A stretch of 64,000 nt of DNA from Alkaliphilus peptidifermentans DSM 18978 (GCF_900101495.1 NZ_FMUS01000008.1:1-64000), one strand, 5' to 3'; positions 46,974 to 56,267 are shown, counted from the first letter of the stretch. Made by a program: numbers and translations. The notes: generated from the letters alone by a model not told the origin.

Positions 46974-47003
46974 AAAAACAAGGTCCTTTCATTAAAAGGA
47001 CTT
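46974..47003 (-). terminator. Hairpin between tetR and the RND gene
   Basis: AAGTCCTTT pairs with AAAGGACCTT (one bulged base) followed by five T on the minus strand. It would reduce read-through from the regulator into the exporter gene. Confidence 0.5.
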
Positions 47004-47024
47004 TAATGAATTATGTTAGAAGCC

Positions 47025-47606
47025 TTACCTTAAAATATCTCTAACTATTACCTTTAGTTCTTCCTTAACTACATTTATTTCATCGGGATAGTTATAAAGA
47101 AATGCACTTTCAAGTAGCTGGTGGGATGTTTGAAATATAAGCTTAGAATATAATTCAGGTGATTTATTTCCAATTAGCTTTTTATCTGTAGCATTTTTTA
47201 ACCACTTTTCAACGGTAGAGACCAAAAACCATTCAGTATCTTGCCCTCCAGTAAAGTTGATTATTTCAAGTATATTGGCACTATGAAGTAATTTCATAAT
47301 TTGAGGGTTTTCCTCCATATAAAAAACCATAGTATCAATTATTTTATCTATATCTTCAATTTTAGGATCCTCGATATCCAATAGAGATATGTACTCATTA
47401 AAGGTTCCTAATACTCCTTCAATGATTTTGTGTAGTATTTCCTCCTTGGTTTCAAAATAAAGATAAAATGTGCCTTGAGCAACCCCTGCAGCTTTAACTA
47501 TCTCTCTTACTGCTGTTTTTTCAAAACCCTTCTCGCAGAAAAGTGCCTCGGCAGATTCAATCAATTTTCTCTTGGTTGCTTCACTTCTACTTTTTTGACT
47601 AGTCAT
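47025..47606 (-). CDS. TetR/AcrR family regulator
   Basis: About 193 residues. HTH at residues 20-45 (KTAVREIVKAAGVAQGTFYLYFETKEEIL) is a clear TetR DNA-binding domain, with a helical ligand domain after it. An in-frame GTG exists at 47615, but ATG 47606 with GAGGG eleven bases upstream is preferred. Probably controls the RND exporter downstream. Confidence 0.93.
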   Translation of the reverse strand: MTSQKSRSEATKRKLIESAEALFCEKGFEKTAVREIVKAAGVAQGTFYLYFETKEEILHKIIEGVLGTFNEYISLLDIEDPKIEDIDKIIDTMVFYMEENPQIMKLLHSANILEIINFTGGQDTEWFLVSTVEKWLKNATDKKLIGNKSPELYSKLIFQTSHQLLESAFLYNYPDEINVVKEELKVIVRDILR

Positions 47607-47749
47607 ACTTATCACACCCTCATATTGTGACTACTGATCATATTTTTATATTAGCACCTTAAAAATATCAATTCAATATACAAATGGCCTAAAAAAGTCA
47701 GTTGCATTTTTTGCATCATGAAAATGTATACTGATGAAATTTCTCGGAT

Positions 47750-47820
47750 TTGGGGCACAATAAAACCTAGCCACCGATGGGTATACCGAGTACTGGTTGC
47801 TAGGTTTTTGTAGTGCCAAG
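47750..47820. ncRNA. Strong unexplained hairpin, possible structured RNA or terminator
   Basis: Ten perfect pairs AAAACCTAGC / GCTAGGTTTT (47762-47771, 47799-47808) are flanked by an outer GGCAC/GTGCC-type stem (47752-47758, 47813-47817) and an inner ACC/GGT. The 19-base loop contains the self-complementary GGTATACC. On the minus strand it lies after the 58-residue gene and could be its terminator; the extra outer stem and palindromic loop are more than a terminator needs. It matches no riboswitch I know. Confidence 0.4.
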
Positions 47821-47844
47821 CCTCTGCTACATATTTCTGTTTTT

Positions 47845-48021
47845 TTAATCCCTCTTGGATTTATTTTTTTTGCTCGTAATTAATTTTTCATTATTTTTCA
47901 TTTCTTCATTATCAATCGCGCCGATCTCTCCAGCAAGCTCATAGCTCATTGCATTGAAGAAATTTTCATCAACATGACCTTTAACAGGATTCTTAATTTT
48001 TGCTGGTCTTCTAATTTTCAT
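47845..48021 (-). CDS. Small basic protein of 58 residues, unknown
   Basis: ATG 48021 with AGAGGTGA eight bases upstream opens a 58-codon frame ending at TAA 47845-47847. The N-terminus is basic (KIRRPAKIKNP), followed by VKGHVDENFFNAMSYELAGEIGAIDNEEM and a Lys-rich tail. The spacing and amino-acid pattern look like a real conserved clostridial small protein. I do not recognise the family; spore-related or nucleic-acid-binding roles are guesses. Confidence 0.7.
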   Translation of the reverse strand: MKIRRPAKIKNPVKGHVDENFFNAMSYELAGEIGAIDNEEMKNNEKLITSKKNKSKRD

Positions 48022-48188
48022 TAAATTTTCACCTCTTATTTATCTTGTATCCTTTATTTATTTTAATTCGAGGTAATATATGGTTTTTATATCATTTTAT
48101 ATTTTTTTGCCTATACTAAAAAAATAATGTATAGTACTATTATAGAGCATGTACATATTATAAAGTTTAAAATAAGGAGCGAAAATGA

Positions 48189-49379
48189 ATGGAAAGATTA
48201 GTAGGAACAGTTGTTAGAGGCCTACGGGCACCAATTATTAATAAGGGTGACAACATTTCAGAAATAGTTATTAATAGCCTTTTTAAGGCTTCTCAGTATG
48301 AAGGATTTACAATAAATGATAGGGATGTAATTGCCGTTACCGAATCAGTAGTTGCTCGAGCTCAAGGTAATTACGCAAGTATCGATGCAATTTCGAAGGA
48401 TGTAAGTTCTAAGTTTGGTGAGGATACCATTGGAGTAATATTTCCAATTTTAAGTCGTAATCGTTTTGCTATTTGTTTACGCGGTATAGCTAAGGGAGCA
48501 AAAAAAATTGTATTAATGTTAAGCTATCCAGCCGATGAGGTTGGAAATCATTTAATTGATATCGAGATGCTTGATGAAAAGAGTGTTAACCCTTGGATAG
48601 ATGTTTTAAGTGAAAAACAATTCCGAGAATACTTTGGCTATATTAAACATCCCTTTACTGGTATAGATTATATTGATTATTACAAAACCTTAATTGAAGA
48701 ATATGGTGTTGAATGTGAAATTATCTTCTCTAACAACCCTAAAACCATATTAGATTATACAAAAAATGTACTTACCTGTGACATTCATACAAGACATAGA
48801 ACAAAGAAAATACTTTTATCAGGTGGTGCAAATAAAGTCTATAGCCTAGCTGATATCTTATCATTACCTATAGATGGTAGTGGCTACAATGAAGCCTATG
48901 GTCTTTTAGGGTCTAACAAAGCTACTGAAGAAAGTGTTAAACTATTTCCAAGAGATTGCCAGCCCATTGTTGATAAAATACAATCTACCATTAAGGAAAA
49001 AACCGGTAAAACCATTGAAGTAATGATTTATGGGGATGGCGCATTTAAAGATCCAGTGGGTAAAATTTGGGAGCTTGCTGACCCTGTTGTTTCTCCTGCA
49101 TACACCTCTGGCCTTGAAGGTACTCCCAATGAAGTTAAGCTTAAATACCTTGCCGATAATAACTTTGCTAATTTAAAGGGAGAAGCACAAAAAGAAGCTA
49201 TTTCTCAATATATTAACAATAAGAATGCAAACCTTACGGGTGCAATGGAGGCTCAAGGGACTACCCCGAGAAGGCTTACGGACCTATTGGGTTCTCTTTG
49301 TGATTTAACCTCCGGAAGTGGTGATAAAGGTACACCTATTATATATATTCAAGGATATTTTGATAACTATACAAAGTAG
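48189..49379 (+). CDS. CofE-like (F420-0:gamma-glutamyl ligase family) protein
   Basis: 396 residues. N-terminal VGTVVRGLRAPIINKGDNISE, DVIAVTESVVARAQG, and the later VMIYGDGAFKDPVGKIWELADPVVSPAYT with metal/nucleotide-binding acids match the CofE family. No other F420 genes are present and most Clostridia lack F420, so the true substrate is unknown; it may glutamylate another cofactor or protein. Of two overlapping ATGs the one at 48189 is in frame, nine bases after AGGAG. Confidence 0.85.
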   Translation: MERLVGTVVRGLRAPIINKGDNISEIVINSLFKASQYEGFTINDRDVIAVTESVVARAQGNYASIDAISKDVSSKFGEDTIGVIFPILSRNRFAICLRGIAKGAKKIVLMLSYPADEVGNHLIDIEMLDEKSVNPWIDVLSEKQFREYFGYIKHPFTGIDYIDYYKTLIEEYGVECEIIFSNNPKTILDYTKNVLTCDIHTRHRTKKILLSGGANKVYSLADILSLPIDGSGYNEAYGLLGSNKATEESVKLFPRDCQPIVDKIQSTIKEKTGKTIEVMIYGDGAFKDPVGKIWELADPVVSPAYTSGLEGTPNEVKLKYLADNNFANLKGEAQKEAISQYINNKNANLTGAMEAQGTTPRRLTDLLGSLCDLTSGSGDKGTPIIYIQGYFDNYTK

Positions 49380-49380
49380 T

Positions 49381-49430
49381 AAAAACTCCTCCTATTAGAT
49401 GTACTATTTTCTTACAGGAGGAGTTTTTAA
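49381..49430. terminator. Bidirectional terminator between CofE-like and kinase genes
   Basis: 12-bp stem AAAACTCCTCCT / AGGAGGAGTTTT (49382-49393, 49416-49427), T-runs on both strands. Confidence 0.88.
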
Positions 49431-49443
49431 GCTATTACTTAAA

Positions 49444-51549
49444 TTATGCCTTTGGAAAGGTAACTATCAATTTGAATAGATCTCCATCAATACTAATTTC
49501 TAGTTTTCCTTTTTGAAGCTCTATAAAGCTTTTTGCAATTGCCAGCCCCAAACCTGAACCTTCAGCATTTCGAGATCTATCACCCCTTGTAAAGCGTTCA
49601 GTAATTTCTGAAGCATCAAAGTTCATCTCATAATTAGATATATTTCTGAATACAAATCGGACTTCCTTTATATTCTCTTCTATATTAATGTATACCCTTG
49701 AATTGGCCATTGAATATTTCAGTGTATTACTCATAATATTTTCAAATATCCTATAGGTTCTTTTACCATCCAGCTCACATATAATTTTGTCATCTGGAGC
49801 ATCAGTTTTGATGCTTAATGAGCTGGAAACAATTTTTTCTTCAAGCTCACCTAATGTTTGTCTAAATAATGCTATTACATCTACCCTTTCTAAGTTAAGG
49901 TCAATACTTCCACTATTGGCTTTACTTGCCTCAAATAAGTCCTCAATTAAAAGTTGTAATCTTTTAGACTTTTTATCCAGTATCTCTATATATTCCCTGT
50001 GAGTATTTGGACTTATGCCTTCATCCTTTAATAAATCAACATAGGTAATTATTGATGTAAGAGGTGTTTTCAGGTCATGAGACACATTTGAGATTAGCTC
50101 GGCCTTCATTCTTTCGCTTTTTATTTCTTTATCGACAGCTAGCTTGAATCCTTCTTTAATATTATTTAAGTTTTTAGATATTGGGCTAAGTATACCAATA
50201 TCTTCCTCTAACTCTATATCAAAATTGCCTTCTGCCAGCTGACTACTGGCATCGGTTAGAGCCTTAGCCTTGTTGATTACTTTCAATAGATATTCAAACA
50301 AGAATATACTATAAATTACAGCCAAAATATAACCCAAGGTTCCTAATGCTGCAATAACCCATAGGACCATTAGATTTATTCCTAAAATCAAAACCAACTT
50401 TTTCCGAATATCACTATTACTACTAACATACATCAGGTCTTTTAATGATTCCTTAAATCTATTAAAGAAATACATACATATCTTCCCAATAATACTATTA
50501 TGAATCACGCCTTCCATAAAACCTATATGGTATATATATTTGATATAAATAATAGTTAGATAACACAGTAAGAAAAAAGCAAAGGTTATGGGTATTCCTA
50601 AAAGATAAAAATATATACTGGCATCATATATTACCTCTATAATGTCAACTGCCCCCAGTATTATTATCCCCGGGCCGCTTACAAATAGAAAACCTAACCA
50701 AAGCAAAACCTTGACCTCTAAAAACATTTTATTAAATATTGTCGAAATAAATAGCGTGTTTTGATATGAATAGGGTACTGCAAATGCAATTATAGTTAAA
50801 AGGATGAAAGCTACAGCTCCTATAGCTAATATTAATAATAAATTGTCATGCATTGCATAAGACCGTTTCAAGCTTCGTGTAAAAATATCATTATGACTTT
50901 CAAAATCCTCTGGTACAATATAGGTAATCTCAAGGTTTGCATATTCTACCTTTATTTCATCATTATAAATAAAGTTAATTAAGAAGGCCTCCTTATTAAA
51001 CTGTTTTGAAGCTTCTATCTTAGTAGGATTACCCTCATCATCAAATAGTACATTCAAGTAAAATTGACTGTTTACTATTTCCTCCTGCAAGTTATTATCT
51101 GTTATATTGTTTATATTACTTATGTTTATATCTTTATCGTTATTTCTTATAAAATATTTAATGCTTGTAATATTTTCATAGCTAGAGTTATACCAGTCAT
51201 TACCCTGTATCTTAGTTTGATTTAAATAATTTGTTAGATTGGCTAATGTTGATGTAAAGTCGTAGCTTTGGAAATAGCTTTCTGTGTTTTGTCCTTCAGA
51301 GAACATATAGTCCTTTATTGGTACATAGCTACCTACTGCTAGCACTGTAAACATAATTAGTACTAGTATTGTTATCAAGGAAACAGGAATATAATTTTTC
51401 CCTTTGTTTTCAATTACCAATTTTTTGGATTCTGTACATTCGGTACTTTGAGTTTGATGATTTTCTTCTAGCTTCTTATCAACAAAAGATTCCGATTTAT
51501 CTATTTCTTCTTTATTGCCCTCTATATTATTGTTGGAATTTGTATCCAA
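49444..51549 (-). CDS. Membrane sensor histidine kinase
   Basis: 701 residues. A charged cytoplasmic start (1-52), one helix (55-75), an outer domain to about 232, then five or six further helices up to about 425, a HAMP-like linker (430-475), HisKA with VSHDLKTPLTS (His491) and a HATPase domain with ENIMSNTLKYS and GSGLGLAIAKS. The mixed helix-bundle sensor is unusual and its signal unknown. Overlaps the end of its response regulator gene by 23 bases, so the pair is coupled. Confidence 0.93.
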   Translation of the reverse strand: MDTNSNNNIEGNKEEIDKSESFVDKKLEENHQTQSTECTESKKLVIENKGKNYIPVSLITILVLIMFTVLAVGSYVPIKDYMFSEGQNTESYFQSYDFTSTLANLTNYLNQTKIQGNDWYNSSYENITSIKYFIRNNDKDINISNINNITDNNLQEEIVNSQFYLNVLFDDEGNPTKIEASKQFNKEAFLINFIYNDEIKVEYANLEITYIVPEDFESHNDIFTRSLKRSYAMHDNLLLILAIGAVAFILLTIIAFAVPYSYQNTLFISTIFNKMFLEVKVLLWLGFLFVSGPGIIILGAVDIIEVIYDASIYFYLLGIPITFAFFLLCYLTIIYIKYIYHIGFMEGVIHNSIIGKICMYFFNRFKESLKDLMYVSSNSDIRKKLVLILGINLMVLWVIAALGTLGYILAVIYSIFLFEYLLKVINKAKALTDASSQLAEGNFDIELEEDIGILSPISKNLNNIKEGFKLAVDKEIKSERMKAELISNVSHDLKTPLTSIITYVDLLKDEGISPNTHREYIEILDKKSKRLQLLIEDLFEASKANSGSIDLNLERVDVIALFRQTLGELEEKIVSSSLSIKTDAPDDKIICELDGKRTYRIFENIMSNTLKYSMANSRVYINIEENIKEVRFVFRNISNYEMNFDASEITERFTRGDRSRNAEGSGLGLAIAKSFIELQKGKLEISIDGDLFKLIVTFPKA

Positions 51550-52213
51550 TCCCCCACACCACCTTTAAATATTTTGGTTCCTTTGGATTAATCTCAATTT
51601 TTTCTCGTATTCTTCTTATATGAACAGTTACTGTATCAGGATTATAGGCTGGCTCCTTCCAAACCCTTTCATATATTTCTTCTATTGAAAACACTCTATT
51701 GGGGTTCTTCATGAGGAGGTGAAGTATCTTATACTCCAATGGAGTAATTTTTATTGCTTCTCCATCCACAAGTAAAGCTTTACTATCATTATTGAGCTCA
51801 ATTCCTCCTATTTTTATCGAGTTATCATCTGGCAGCATAATGCTGGAATAGTTTGTATATCTTCTAAGATTTGAATTAACCCTCGCCAGTAATTCCAATG
51901 GATTAAATGGTTTAGTAATATAGTCATCAGCCCCAACATTTAACCCCCATATTTTATCCATGTCCTCAGATTTTGCAGACAGCATAATAATAGGTACTGG
52001 GCTTTTTTCTCTAATCTTTATTGTGGCACTTGTACCATCTAGTTTTGGCATCATAATATCCATCAGCACTAAATGGATATCTTCTTTTTGAAAAATTTCT
52101 AATGCTTCTTCCCCATCGTATGCTTTAAAAACATTATAATTCTGATTTCTTAAATACACTTCAATAGCATCGGTTATTTCTTTCTCGTCATCGACAACAA
52201 GTATATTGTACAT
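51527..52213 (-). CDS. OmpR/VanR-type response regulator
   Basis: About 228 residues. Receiver domain with VDDEKE, phospho-Asp in LVLMDIMMP and KPFNPLEL, then a winged HTH (ITPLEYKILHLLMKNPNRVFS, VTVHIRRIREKIE). Pairs with the kinase downstream. GTG 52225 and ATG 52222 are in frame but touch the AGGAG; ATG 52213 lies eleven bases after it and is chosen. Confidence 0.95.
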   Translation of the reverse strand: MYNILVVDDEKEITDAIEVYLRNQNYNVFKAYDGEEALEIFQKEDIHLVLMDIMMPKLDGTSATIKIREKSPVPIIMLSAKSEDMDKIWGLNVGADDYITKPFNPLELLARVNSNLRRYTNYSSIMLPDDNSIKIGGIELNNDSKALLVDGEAIKITPLEYKILHLLMKNPNRVFSIEEIYERVWKEPAYNPDTVTVHIRRIREKIEINPKEPKYLKVVWGIGYKFQQ

Positions 52214-52229
52214 TTTTAACATCACTCCT

Positions 52230-52688
52230 AGGCCTTTGGGAGATATCTCATATAGCTATAATAGCACATACTTTCTAAGAATCTACTACTATAATTCTTA
52301 CAAATTTCTTAAGAACATATAATTTATCATAAATAATATAATCCATGAATCCTACATAAATACATGATAACTTGCGGTAATTATGAGTTAATATAGTGAA
52401 TATGAATGATTATGAGTTCAAGAGTATCTATAAAGATAAATTTCTACATATTGCTGACAAGTTATATCTTAAATCATGACAATTTTCCACATTAAGACAA
52501 TGGTAAAATACCATTGAAAGGTTTATATGTGCTGAAGAAATAGATTCAGAGTTTGATGGGAAAACATTTAAGTTTATTCTAGAAAAATCAGTACTAGAAA
52601 AGAGAGATATTGAGGCTACGATAATAAAGTATGATAAAAAAATTTCATTAACTTCATCTATTAAATAATCAGTTGAGGAGGTGTAATT
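52230..52688. other. Gene-poor region with probable ORF remnants
   Basis: No intact gene. On the plus strand an 18-codon frame opens with ATGAATGATTATGAG near 52403 and stops at TGA. A later open frame without a start codon runs to TAA at 52667 (ending ATIIKYDKKISLTSSIK) and reads like the tail of a lost gene. A perfect 8-bp palindrome CAATGGTA-AAA-TACCATTG lies at 52498-52516 and may be an operator. Confidence 0.35.
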
Positions 52689-52862
52689 ATAGAAACAGAT
52701 AAGAGTAAATTACACTTATTGAAGCTATTTTATTCATTTGTGCTTCTAGTTCCAATCATATTATCTGACCCCTTAGAATATAGATTAATTTTCCGTATGA
52801 TTTGGGTTGTTATATGTGTATATTTTATTCAACCTATAATTTTTAAAAAATCAGGCAGGTAA
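52689..52862 (+). CDS. Small two-span membrane protein, 57 residues, with apparent AUA start
   Basis: A strong GAGGAGGTG is followed seven bases later by ATA, then 56 sense codons and TAA. The product has two hydrophobic segments (about 10-26 and 32-52) separated by SDPLEYR, ending KKSGR, a typical small membrane protein. No ATG, GTG or TTG lies at normal spacing (TTG 33 bases further in would cut the first helix), so the start is AUA or the adjacent AUU. Unknown family; the gene may also be a decayed one that lost ATG by a point change. Confidence 0.45.
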   Translation: METDKSKLHLLKLFYSFVLLVPIILSDPLEYRLIFRMIWVVICVYFIQPIIFKKSGR

Positions 52863-52970
52863 TCGATACACCCATAGCTGTTGATTTTAGTGTGTACTAC
52901 CGCTATTTTATACGGTATTTTAACATTATAGGAATATTATCTGTAGAAACCATATAGCTTAAACCAATAT

Positions 52971-53014
52971 AAAAATCCCCATATAATAGCCAAAGGCTAT
53001 ACATGGGGATTTTA
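52971..53014. terminator. Bidirectional terminator before the TPM gene
   Basis: AAAATCCCCAT...AATAGCC / GGCTAT...ATGGGGATTTT, long stem with 3-base loop and T-runs on both sides. Confidence 0.88.
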
Positions 53015-53024
53015 CCTAATTTAT

Positions 53025-53828
53025 TTAAAATTTCCGTCCACGCCCTCCATGGCTTTTACCGCTGCTGGAGCGATGGACAGTGGATTTACCTGAAGATATT
53101 GTCGACTTATTGGTATTAGTTTTTATTGTTACATGGGTAACACGAGTATTTATAAGTCGATCTTGACTATTGATAAAATTTATTGAGCTATTAGCTAAAT
53201 AGGTGCCTTCATTGGTGCTGATTTTACCCTTGTTATTCAGAACCATAACACCAACTGATATTCCACCTATTATAAGGGAAATAAAGAGATACATCACTAT
53301 TCTCTTTCCCAGATCCCCTTCACTATCGTGTGTATATTGATTTGTCTGTATTCCCATATTAAAGTAGTATTCAACTTCCTTAAAAAAAGCATCTACTGCC
53401 TCCACATAATTACCATTAGCAAGATGAGTAAACATTTCGTCTATTATGGAGTCTAATCTGTCATCGGTAAAATACTTAATTGCCAAACCAGTAGTTGAAA
53501 TGTATACCTCTCTATCATCCATGTTAATAAGAAGCAGCAAGCCATCGTCATCTATACCATAGCCAAAGCCGTTTTCATCATAAAAGTCGTCTGCATATTG
53601 ACGGGAGGTCTTACCTTTATTATCATCTGTTGTAACAATAACAATATCTAGCTTTAATCTTTCACTGAGATCAATTGCTTTTTCTTCCAATGCCTCCATC
53701 TCAGAAGCTAAAAATATCCCTGCCTCATCATATACCTTTGGTATTGTAGCTAAAGAACTGAATGAAGATAAAAGAATTGCCATTAAGATTACGCTTAGTA
53801 TAAGAATACTTTTATGACTTCTTCTCAT
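53025..53828 (-). CDS. TPM-domain membrane protein (YdjH-like)
   Basis: 267 residues: signal peptide (7-30), TPM domain about 31-150 with VYDEAGIF, DIVIVTTDDNKGKTSRQYADDFYD and GDDGLLLLI-type core, one membrane helix about 177-196, and a Ser/Gly/His-rich tail. TPM domains act outside and support membrane-complex assembly. Its start overlaps the zinc-ribbon gene by four bases. Order matches Bacillus subtilis ydjG-ydjH-ydjI partners. Confidence 0.85.
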   Translation of the reverse strand: MRRSHKSILILSVILMAILLSSFSSLATIPKVYDEAGIFLASEMEALEEKAIDLSERLKLDIVIVTTDDNKGKTSRQYADDFYDENGFGYGIDDDGLLLLINMDDREVYISTTGLAIKYFTDDRLDSIIDEMFTHLANGNYVEAVDAFFKEVEYYFNMGIQTNQYTHDSEGDLGKRIVMYLFISLIIGGISVGVMVLNNKGKISTNEGTYLANSSINFINSQDRLINTRVTHVTIKTNTNKSTISSGKSTVHRSSSGKSHGGRGRKF

Positions 53829-54889
53829 ATGAGCATGCCTCCTAATAACAGAATTGCAAATACACTTCCGGATATTATACTAAAATAAGCAGCCATCCTA
53901 GCTTTGCTAAGGGGAAGACTCCCTGCAACCTTACCCGTCTGTCCGTTCATTGCAAATATGTATTTTTTACCCTTGTAGTCATAGGTAAATATCCATGCAG
54001 GTAATAGCACATAGGTTGCCTTTGATTTATATATATCTACATTACAATTCTTTACCGATACACTACTGTATCCCTTTATGGCATCCCGAAGCAGTTTATC
54101 AGTATATTTTTGAACACGGTCTGATATTCTTCCATAAACATCATTTTGATCCTTATCATACTTTTCTGCCAAATAACCAGATAAATACGACATTGAAAAA
54201 TCCTCCATTTGACTGTAGTCAAAGGGTTCTAACGTCTCCATCAGCTGGTCGTCTATTTTTTTTGAACCGTCTGCCGGTATCTTACCAAAACATGCTGTTC
54301 CAGCTCTGACAACATCATAATATTTTGTTTCGGTATATTTTTTATTGCCACTTACCCACGTTCTAATATTTCTTCCTTCTGCAGTCATTTTTCCTCTTAT
54401 GTCACAATCAAATAACCAAAATGGAACATATATTCCAGATAATAACTCCAATTGGGAGGCTGAAGTAAAATCCTTTGAAAGAAGCGGTTTCTTTTTACAC
54501 CAATTTATAAAGGTTGTGGTGGCAGAATCCCTCTTGAATTTAAAAGGCAGTACTTTAGCAGGTCGATATTTCCCTGATAATTGCCCTGGCAAAATGGCAG
54601 GGCTATGACAGTAATAACAAAAAGTAGCTGCTGTAACATCATCCGTCACGATTTCAGCACCACAACTAGTACAGCTATACATTCTTGCTTTATTATTAAA
54701 TTCCATATCTTCTTTAGGCAATTGCTCTTCTATTGAAGAGTCATTATCTGATATTACACTGTCCTCTAGGCTTTTAATGGTTTCATTGTTAAAGTCGCTC
54801 AGACAAAACTCACACTTCCAGCTTTGTGTATCAGCATTAAATTCAAGTGCTCCTCCACAGTTAGGGCATTTATGGGTAAAGGTTGCCAA
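53825..54889 (-). CDS. TFIIB-type zinc-ribbon membrane protein (YdjG-like)
   Basis: 354 residues. Two zinc ribbons at the N-terminus (HKCPNCGGAL...CEFC near 7-33 and CTSCGAEI...CYYCHSP near 73-96), then a domain with LPFKFKRDSATTTF and YVPFWLFDCD, and a membrane helix at the C-terminus (332-353). In B. subtilis such a protein recruits an SPFH partner to the membrane under stress. Lies between the SPFH and TPM genes. Confidence 0.85.
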   Translation of the reverse strand: MATFTHKCPNCGGALEFNADTQSWKCEFCLSDFNNETIKSLEDSVISDNDSSIEEQLPKEDMEFNNKARMYSCTSCGAEIVTDDVTAATFCYYCHSPAILPGQLSGKYRPAKVLPFKFKRDSATTTFINWCKKKPLLSKDFTSASQLELLSGIYVPFWLFDCDIRGKMTAEGRNIRTWVSGNKKYTETKYYDVVRAGTACFGKIPADGSKKIDDQLMETLEPFDYSQMEDFSMSYLSGYLAEKYDKDQNDVYGRISDRVQKYTDKLLRDAIKGYSSVSVKNCNVDIYKSKATYVLLPAWIFTYDYKGKKYIFAMNGQTGKVAGSLPLSKARMAAYFSIISGSVFAILLLGGMLI

Positions 54890-54908
54890 ATATTTTCACC
54901 TCCGTGTT

Positions 54909-56246
54909 TTACTTTTTTATATCCTCTTCATTGAAGGAGTCTCCACACTCTGGGCAGAACTTAGGCAAATTAGCAGCATCTGGTTCAAATCCACATTTGT
55001 TACAACGATATTCCTTAGGTGCCTCTGGAGCCTTTTGTCCACAGTTCCCACAGAACTTTCCAGTATTGTCCTTACCACATTTGCATGTCCATGAACCATT
55101 CTGACTTTTGGGCTTGGCTTCACCGCATTCTATACAGAAACGTCCAGCATTAACATGATTACAGCTGCACTTCCATTCTTCCTTTAAAGCTTCTCCACCA
55201 GTAGTGGCTATTTTCTCTCTTTCTTGCTGTTGTTGCTTTTGTTGCTGCTCCATCTGATATTGATTGGTCTGTGATGCAGCCCCCATAAATCCACCTGTTG
55301 ATTGCATACCCATACCAACCCCCATAAAGCCTGCCATAGCACCACCAGAATTGGAACCGGCTGCTTCCAACCCTCTAGCCACAGACCCTTGAACATAGCC
55401 TTCTCTAATGGTGGCATCTTGAAGCATTGCACCTTGATTCCTCATATTTATAAGCTTTTTAGACTCTTCATCATAGGAAATACTGGCAATTCCTACTGAC
55501 TGTATCTGCATGCCACGCATTTGACTCCAATCGCTATCTAATACAGTTGACATATATTTTGCCAGTTCCATACTTCTTGAAGTAACAAGGGAAATACGGA
55601 TTCCATCTCCAGACATCTGGTTGATGGCAGCCTGGAGTGCTGTTAGAAACTCTGATAAGTATTGTTCATTTATATCGTTGATTTCTACCTGTGACTTGTT
55701 TCGTGGAATTGCTTCCATAAAAAATTTAAGGGGATCTACAATCTTTATTGAATAACTTCCATGGGCCCTTAAAAATAATTCAGCATTATAGAAATTGTCG
55801 AAATAGTTAATAGGGTTCCGGGTTCCAAATTTAATCCCCTTTACCTCCTGAAGATTTATGTAATAAACCTTCTGGGCAGTTGGTGTAACCCCTCCAAATC
55901 TAAAACGGTTAAAGGATTCCATTAATGTGTCCTGGAATTGACCATTGAGTAATGAAGGAAGGGCAGCATTGTTTACTTTGTAATACCCTTCTTCTGCTGT
56001 GAAGTCAACTATTTTACCTCCATCAACCAGCATCATAAACTGATTGGGATACACATGGATGATGGATCCATTTGAAATTGTCGTATCGGTGCCTTTACGA
56101 TTTTGATTGCGTTTATCATTTGGCCTAACCTTTACTCCACCTGTCATAACTGTTGTGTCACTCATCGATTCTGGTTCAATAACCTCCAGCCATTGATCCG
56201 CTAGTCCTCCTTCGATGCTATTAATTGCTGCTCTTATAATACCCAT
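54909..56246 (-). CDS. SPFH-domain protein with zinc ribbons (YdjI-like)
   Basis: 445 residues. Residues 1-270 are the YdjI/virion-core SPFH-like domain (VYPNQFMMLVDGGKIVDF, FGTRNPINYFD), then a Gly/Met/Gln-rich linker (295-345) and three C-terminal zinc ribbons (about 358-375, 384-405, 413-436), each CxC or CxxC pairs. Forms membrane-associated scaffolds in stress response. 20 bases before the zinc-ribbon gene, same direction. Confidence 0.88.
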   Translation of the reverse strand: MGIIRAAINSIEGGLADQWLEVIEPESMSDTTVMTGGVKVRPNDKRNQNRKGTDTTISNGSIIHVYPNQFMMLVDGGKIVDFTAEEGYYKVNNAALPSLLNGQFQDTLMESFNRFRFGGVTPTAQKVYYINLQEVKGIKFGTRNPINYFDNFYNAELFLRAHGSYSIKIVDPLKFFMEAIPRNKSQVEINDINEQYLSEFLTALQAAINQMSGDGIRISLVTSRSMELAKYMSTVLDSDWSQMRGMQIQSVGIASISYDEESKKLINMRNQGAMLQDATIREGYVQGSVARGLEAAGSNSGGAMAGFMGVGMGMQSTGGFMGAASQTNQYQMEQQQKQQQQEREKIATTGGEALKEEWKCSCNHVNAGRFCIECGEAKPKSQNGSWTCKCGKDNTGKFCGNCGQKAPEAPKEYRCNKCGFEPDAANLPKFCPECGDSFNEEDIKK

Positions 56247-56267
56247 ACTACACCCCCAATTTTTTTT

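Noticed and set aside
47750-47820. c-di-GMP, SRP RNA or 6S RNA identity for the hairpin
   Set aside because: The conserved core sequences of these RNAs are not present on either strand.
52403-52667. An intact gene upstream of the small membrane ORF
   Set aside because: Only a short frame and a startless frame are present; treated as possible remnants.
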